Below, one piece after another: positions 61,267 through 64,000 of a stretch of 64,000 nucleotides of DNA. Under the pieces are notes generated by a model that was given only the letters and a program-made list of their open reading frames with translations, ran no database searches and was not told the origin of the DNA. Each line of letters begins with the position of its first letter. Position 1 is the first letter of the stretch. The position numbers and the translations under genes were made by a program. The DNA comes from an uncultured Prevotella sp. (lineage in GTDB: Bacteria > Bacteroidota > Bacteroidia > Bacteroidales > Bacteroidaceae): assembly GCA_900316295.1 (NCBI GenBank), contig ONCJ01000008.1, forward strand, positions 1 through 64,000, read 5' to 3'.

Positions 61267-61285
61267 CAGAAAATTTCGATTTTAT

Positions 61286-62223
61286 ATGGCAGACAATGAT
61301 AGAGGACAAAGCCTAATTACCAAATACGTCTGGGTGATAGAGACCATCCATCGCAGACGGAAGATTTCATTCAAGCAACTGAATGAACTCTGGCTTCGTG
61401 ATGAAATCAGCAGAGGAGTCGATATTCCCAAGCGTACCTTCGACAACTGGCGTTATGTCATCTGGGATATGTTCGGCATCAACATAGTCAATGAGAACCG
61501 TGGAGAATACCGCTACTATATCGAGAACGAGGAGGACATCAGTAAGAACGGACTCCGTTCATGGTTATATAATACTTTCTGTGTTAGCAATGCCTTGGCG
61601 AATAGTCAGAGTATCAAAGACCGCATCATATTGGAATATGTGCCATCTGGCCAGAACTATCTTCAGTCCATCATTGAGGCAATGAAGGAAAACCATGTGC
61701 TGAACATGACCTATCACAGTTATTGGAAAGACGAGGAGAATAACTTTGATGTGCAGCCGTATTGTGGCTTTTCCGTCAGCGTTGGTATATGGTGGCACGA
61801 AGCACAGATCCATATTATTATAAAAATGGACCGTTCATCTATTCTCTTGACCGAATTAAATATCTTCATGCAACAGACGAGACTTTTGAAATGCCCAAGG
61901 ACTGGTCGGCCAAGGATTTCTTTGAAGGCTGCTTTGGAATCATAGCAGAACAGTCTGTCAAAATTCAACCTGTTAAGTTAAAGGTGTCAGCAGGGCAAGC
62001 CAACTACATCCGTGACCTGAAGATGCATGAGTCGCAGGAAGAGATTGAGCGTAACGAAGAGTACAGCATCTTCACCTTCAATCTCCGTCCAGAGTTTGAC
62101 TTCCAGCAAGAACTTCTCTGGAACGGTGAGGATATGGAAGTGCTGGAACCAGAATGGCTCCGCAAGGAGATAGCAGGTAAGATAAAGAGAATGTGGAACA
62201 AATACAACAAGTTGAATCATTAA
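61286..62223 (+). pseudogene. WYL-domain transcriptional regulator, frameshifted
   Basis: Two adjacent frames together make one WYL protein of about 310 residues. The first (61286 to about 61765) has an N-terminal winged-helix region (RKISFKQLNELWLRDEIS; IPKRTFDNWRYVIWDMFG) and enters the WYL domain at FDVQPYC. The second (about 61768 to 62223) continues with LFRQRWYMVARS, carrying the Trp-Tyr-Met core, and a C-terminal WCX-type domain. Joining them needs a -1 shift near GGCTTTTCC. Relatives read PYC, two or three residues, then LFRQRWY, so a small deletion is likely. WYL proteins often sense nucleic-acid ligands and control defence genes. Assembly error or programmed shift are alternatives. 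Confidence 0.75.
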
Positions 62224-62227
62224 TCCG

Positions 62228-62923
62228 ATGAGTATGACAGTCAGTGACGTAACCCTGAAGTATCTTTGCCAGAAGTATCGCCGTGACATTGGTACAGGCA
62301 CAAACAAGTTCTTGCCGGGCATAAAAGTACGCTATGTAGCAGCCAACAAGAAGTTCGGCTATGCCTATTTCGGCAATTTCTTCTTCTTTGGTGATGACTT
62401 CTATGTCTGGGAGCAGGATGAGAAATATGCCGAAGACCATAACCAAGACATTGTTGAGGACGTGTTTGGCGATGAATGTAAAGGGCGTGGCTATGCCCGC
62501 AGGGTTTTATTCGCAGGAGTACTTACAAACTTTTCCGACGGCAATGGAGAAGGAATCTATACAGGCGATGTCATAAAACTGACGAAAGAAGATGATTTTA
62601 TAGAATACTATGCAGTTGGAGCCTGGAGCCGAGAAGACGGGAAGGGTGAATATTGTTTCATCCTTGACAATCACAACTGGTCGTTGGAAGAGTGTCAACA
62701 CCAACATTATCACATGACACGTGTAGGTACAGTGTTCTATCAGTTAGATGCAAGCGACTTCATTGAAGTTAACCAGCGTGCCATGAGTTTCAACGGATGG
62801 AGAGATACAGAAAAGGACAAACAGCAGAAAGTTTTAATGGCAAAATACACTCCCAACTTCGACCAAGAACTATGGAAATATGAAGGACTTGAGATACTGG
62901 GAGTAGAATATGATTGGAGATGA
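62228..62923 (+). CDS. uncharacterised protein with YopX-like segment
   Basis: A 231-residue soluble protein starting 4 bases after the WYL reading frame. I do not recognise it with confidence. The segment GIYTGDVIKL near 115, followed by HYHMTRVGTVFYQLDASDF near 160, recalls the YopX family of phage and mobile-element proteins. The N-terminal half is aromatic and Gly-rich (FGYAYFGNFFFFGDDFYVW). There is no signal peptide or membrane helix. Tight spacing with neighbours on both sides suggests one operon of accessory genes. Confidence 0.5.
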   Translation: MSMTVSDVTLKYLCQKYRRDIGTGTNKFLPGIKVRYVAANKKFGYAYFGNFFFFGDDFYVWEQDEKYAEDHNQDIVEDVFGDECKGRGYARRVLFAGVLTNFSDGNGEGIYTGDVIKLTKEDDFIEYYAVGAWSREDGKGEYCFILDNHNWSLEECQHQHYHMTRVGTVFYQLDASDFIEVNQRAMSFNGWRDTEKDKQQKVLMAKYTPNFDQELWKYEGLEILGVEYDWR

Positions 62924-62940
62924 TTGATAGAATTGAAATT

Positions 62941-63432
62941 ATGAAAGATTTTGCAGCTATAGATTTTGAAACGGCAAACAATGAACGCAGTAGCGTATGC
63001 TCTGTGGGAATCGTCATTGTCAGGGATGGTGAGATAGTAGATTCGTTCTATTCTCTCATCCAGCCAGAGCCGAACTATTATAACTACTGGTGTTCGCAGG
63101 TACATGGTCTTTGTCACGAAGATACTGACTCTGCTCCTGTATTCCCTAAAGTATGGGCGCAGATAGAGCCTCTAATAAAAGGTTTACCTCTTGTGGCTCA
63201 TAACAAACCTTTTGATGAAGGTTGCCTGAAAGCTGTATTCCGAGTATATCAGATGGACTATCCAGACTATGAGTTCTATGATACGCTTGCTGCCTCACGC
63301 AGAGCCTTCCGCTATTTGGAGAACCACCAACTCCACACCGTTGCAGCCGAGTGTGGTTACTGCTTAGAGAATCATCACCACGCACTTGCCGATGCAGAGG
63401 CTTGTGCATGGATTGCAAGAGAAATATTGTAA
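62941..63432 (+). CDS. DEDDh-family 3'-5' exonuclease (DnaQ-like)
   Basis: A 163-residue single-domain exonuclease. Exo I DFAAIDFETAN is at residues 3-13, Exo II LVAHNKPFDEGCL near 84 and Exo III HHALADAEACAW near 146 with the DEDDh His. It resembles the stand-alone polymerase III epsilon-like exonucleases frequent in Bacteroidota. The start at 62941 (MKDFAAIDFE) fits family N-termini; ATG 62920 or TTG 62914 would overlap the upstream stop. It lies in a compact cluster with the WYL and YopX-like genes. Confidence 0.85.
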   Translation: MKDFAAIDFETANNERSSVCSVGIVIVRDGEIVDSFYSLIQPEPNYYNYWCSQVHGLCHEDTDSAPVFPKVWAQIEPLIKGLPLVAHNKPFDEGCLKAVFRVYQMDYPDYEFYDTLAASRRAFRYLENHQLHTVAAECGYCLENHHHALADAEACAWIAREIL

Positions 63433-63451
63433 AAAATTAAGCGATACTACT

Positions 63452-63964
63452 ATGATAGAATTTAACATTGACGAAATTCGAGAAGAAATCAAAGATTTGT
63501 CATATGAAGACAAACTGGTTTTTCTTGAAGACAAAGAAAGAAACATCGAAGCACTCATAGAGGAACTTCAAGGTTATGTCTCAGACATTTCATCACTAGA
63601 AGATGAAATCAAAACAGAACGGAACAACAACATTTGTCAAAGCGTTCTTCAATCATTGAAGAATGCTGGTTATCCTCTTGAGTTAGATAGCAACGGCAAT
63701 GTCTCGTTTTCTCTTGGCAAAGTAGATATCACTATACTTATGTCATTTGTTGAGTCCAAAGTAGATTTCTTCTTTAATGCAAAGGAAAAACAGCTTAAAT
63801 ACCGTGAATTAATAAAATACCGTGAATTAATAAATTCTCTTGTACCAGACTTTGACCAGGATGGGAACTTCTTTAGTCGCCAGGTTGCAGAAGAGAAACT
63901 CATTGAATCTGTTGTTGATTTAGTGAGAAAATTGATGAATAACAGGCAGAGATTTGAAAACTAA
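63452..63964 (+). CDS. unrecognised acidic helical protein
   Basis: A 170-residue protein that I do not recognise. It is mostly charged helix, probably coiled coil at about 12-65 (LSYEDKLVFLEDKERNIEAL; ISSLEDEIKTE). A short Gly/Ser stretch (LDSNGNVSFSLG near 82) is followed by another helix. It contains an exact 18-bp tandem duplication (63797-63832) that repeats KYRELI. The ATG at 63452 follows the exonuclease by 19 bases; an earlier in-frame start inside the exonuclease gene is unlikely. Lower G+C than the core genes. No membrane segment. Confidence 0.65.
   Translation: MIEFNIDEIREEIKDLSYEDKLVFLEDKERNIEALIEELQGYVSDISSLEDEIKTERNNNICQSVLQSLKNAGYPLELDSNGNVSFSLGKVDITILMSFVESKVDFFFNAKEKQLKYRELIKYRELINSLVPDFDQDGNFFSRQVAEEKLIESVVDLVRKLMNNRQRFEN
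63797..63832 (+). repeat. 18-bp perfect tandem duplication in a coding region
   Basis: AAATACCGTGAATTAATA occurs twice head to tail, keeping frame and repeating six residues. Confidence 0.9.
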
Positions 63965-63979
63965 CTTAAATATTGCGAT

Positions 63980-64000
63980 ATGAAAATACTAATACAACCC
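63980..64000 (+). CDS. start of next gene, cut by window edge
   Basis: An ATG 15 bases after the preceding stop opens MKILIQP and runs off the window. Spacing fits continuation of the accessory operon. No function can be assigned. Confidence 0.4.

Overview
The window is bacterial chromosome from a member of Bacteroidota, order Bacteroidales, most likely a Prevotella-like species. Four observations support this. Many genes are preceded by the Bacteroidota -7 box TAnnTTTG, at several sites with a TTTG or TTG about 20 bases upstream. The bat aerotolerance operon is present. There are proteins with type IX secretion (T9SS) type C-terminal domains (a CHU_C gliding-motility domain and a Por-type tail). 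Lipoproteins carry the acidic Cys-Ser-Asp motif. The content is mostly core chromosome; no insertion sequence, prophage or CRISPR array is visible. These lineage and family statements rest on recognition of sequence patterns, not on a database search.

Layout. 1-9.5 kb: ftsK (minus, cut by the left edge), a DEDDy exonuclease, rlmI and tilS (plus), then uvrA and a CHU_C protein (minus). 9.5-14.6 kb: periplasmic binding protein, outer-membrane barrel, peptide symporter and pepD (plus). 14.6-15 kb: an intergenic patch of 22-bp repeats and a long inverted repeat. 15-21 kb: maeB (minus), a TetR regulator and an SGNH-MBOAT fusion (plus). 21-23.1 kb: nucleoside hydrolase-like lipoprotein, flavodoxin-fold protein and tRNA-Arg (minus). 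23.3-28.6 kb: secreted endonuclease I, ftsY, rimO, an HU protein and a membrane-anchored HU fusion. 28.8-37.1 kb: the bat operon (MoxR ATPase, DUF58, BatD-like protein, BatA, BatB, BatC and a BatD-BatE fusion). 37.1-41.6 kb: PAP2 phosphatase, queA, nadE and an unrecognised exported protein. 41.6-46.2 kb (minus): rubrerythrin, a phospholipase D, kdsD and kdsA for Kdo synthesis, and a PheC-like lipoprotein. 46.5-48.8 kb: flavodoxin-fold protein, Y-family polymerase and a 56-residue companion protein. 48.7-50.9 kb (minus): rmlD, DUF4924 and a LysE exporter. 51-61 kb: a decayed gene tail, glucokinase, membrane pyrophosphatase, porin, rlmD and pyruvate phosphate dikinase. 61-64 kb: accessory genes (a frameshifted WYL regulator, a YopX-like protein, a DEDDh exonuclease, an unrecognised helical protein and a gene running off the edge).

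How the genes fit together. Several encode cell-envelope functions: Kdo and rhamnose precursors, phospholipid-acting enzymes, a probable envelope O-acetylation fusion, porin and barrel proteins, and exported cargo. Pyruvate phosphate dikinase, a K+-type membrane pyrophosphatase, malic enzyme and glucokinase suggest a PPi-linked anaerobic energy economy. Rubrerythrin and the bat operon fit an anaerobe that meets oxygen. UvrA and the Y-family polymerase serve DNA repair and damage tolerance.

The least ordinary parts are the three intergenic long inverted repeats (14.7, 56.0 and 57.9 kb), the HU-membrane fusion, the SGNH-MBOAT fusion, the tilS tail read antisense to uvrA, and the accessory cassette at the right edge. 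That cassette could be the start of a defence island, but the window ends too early to tell.
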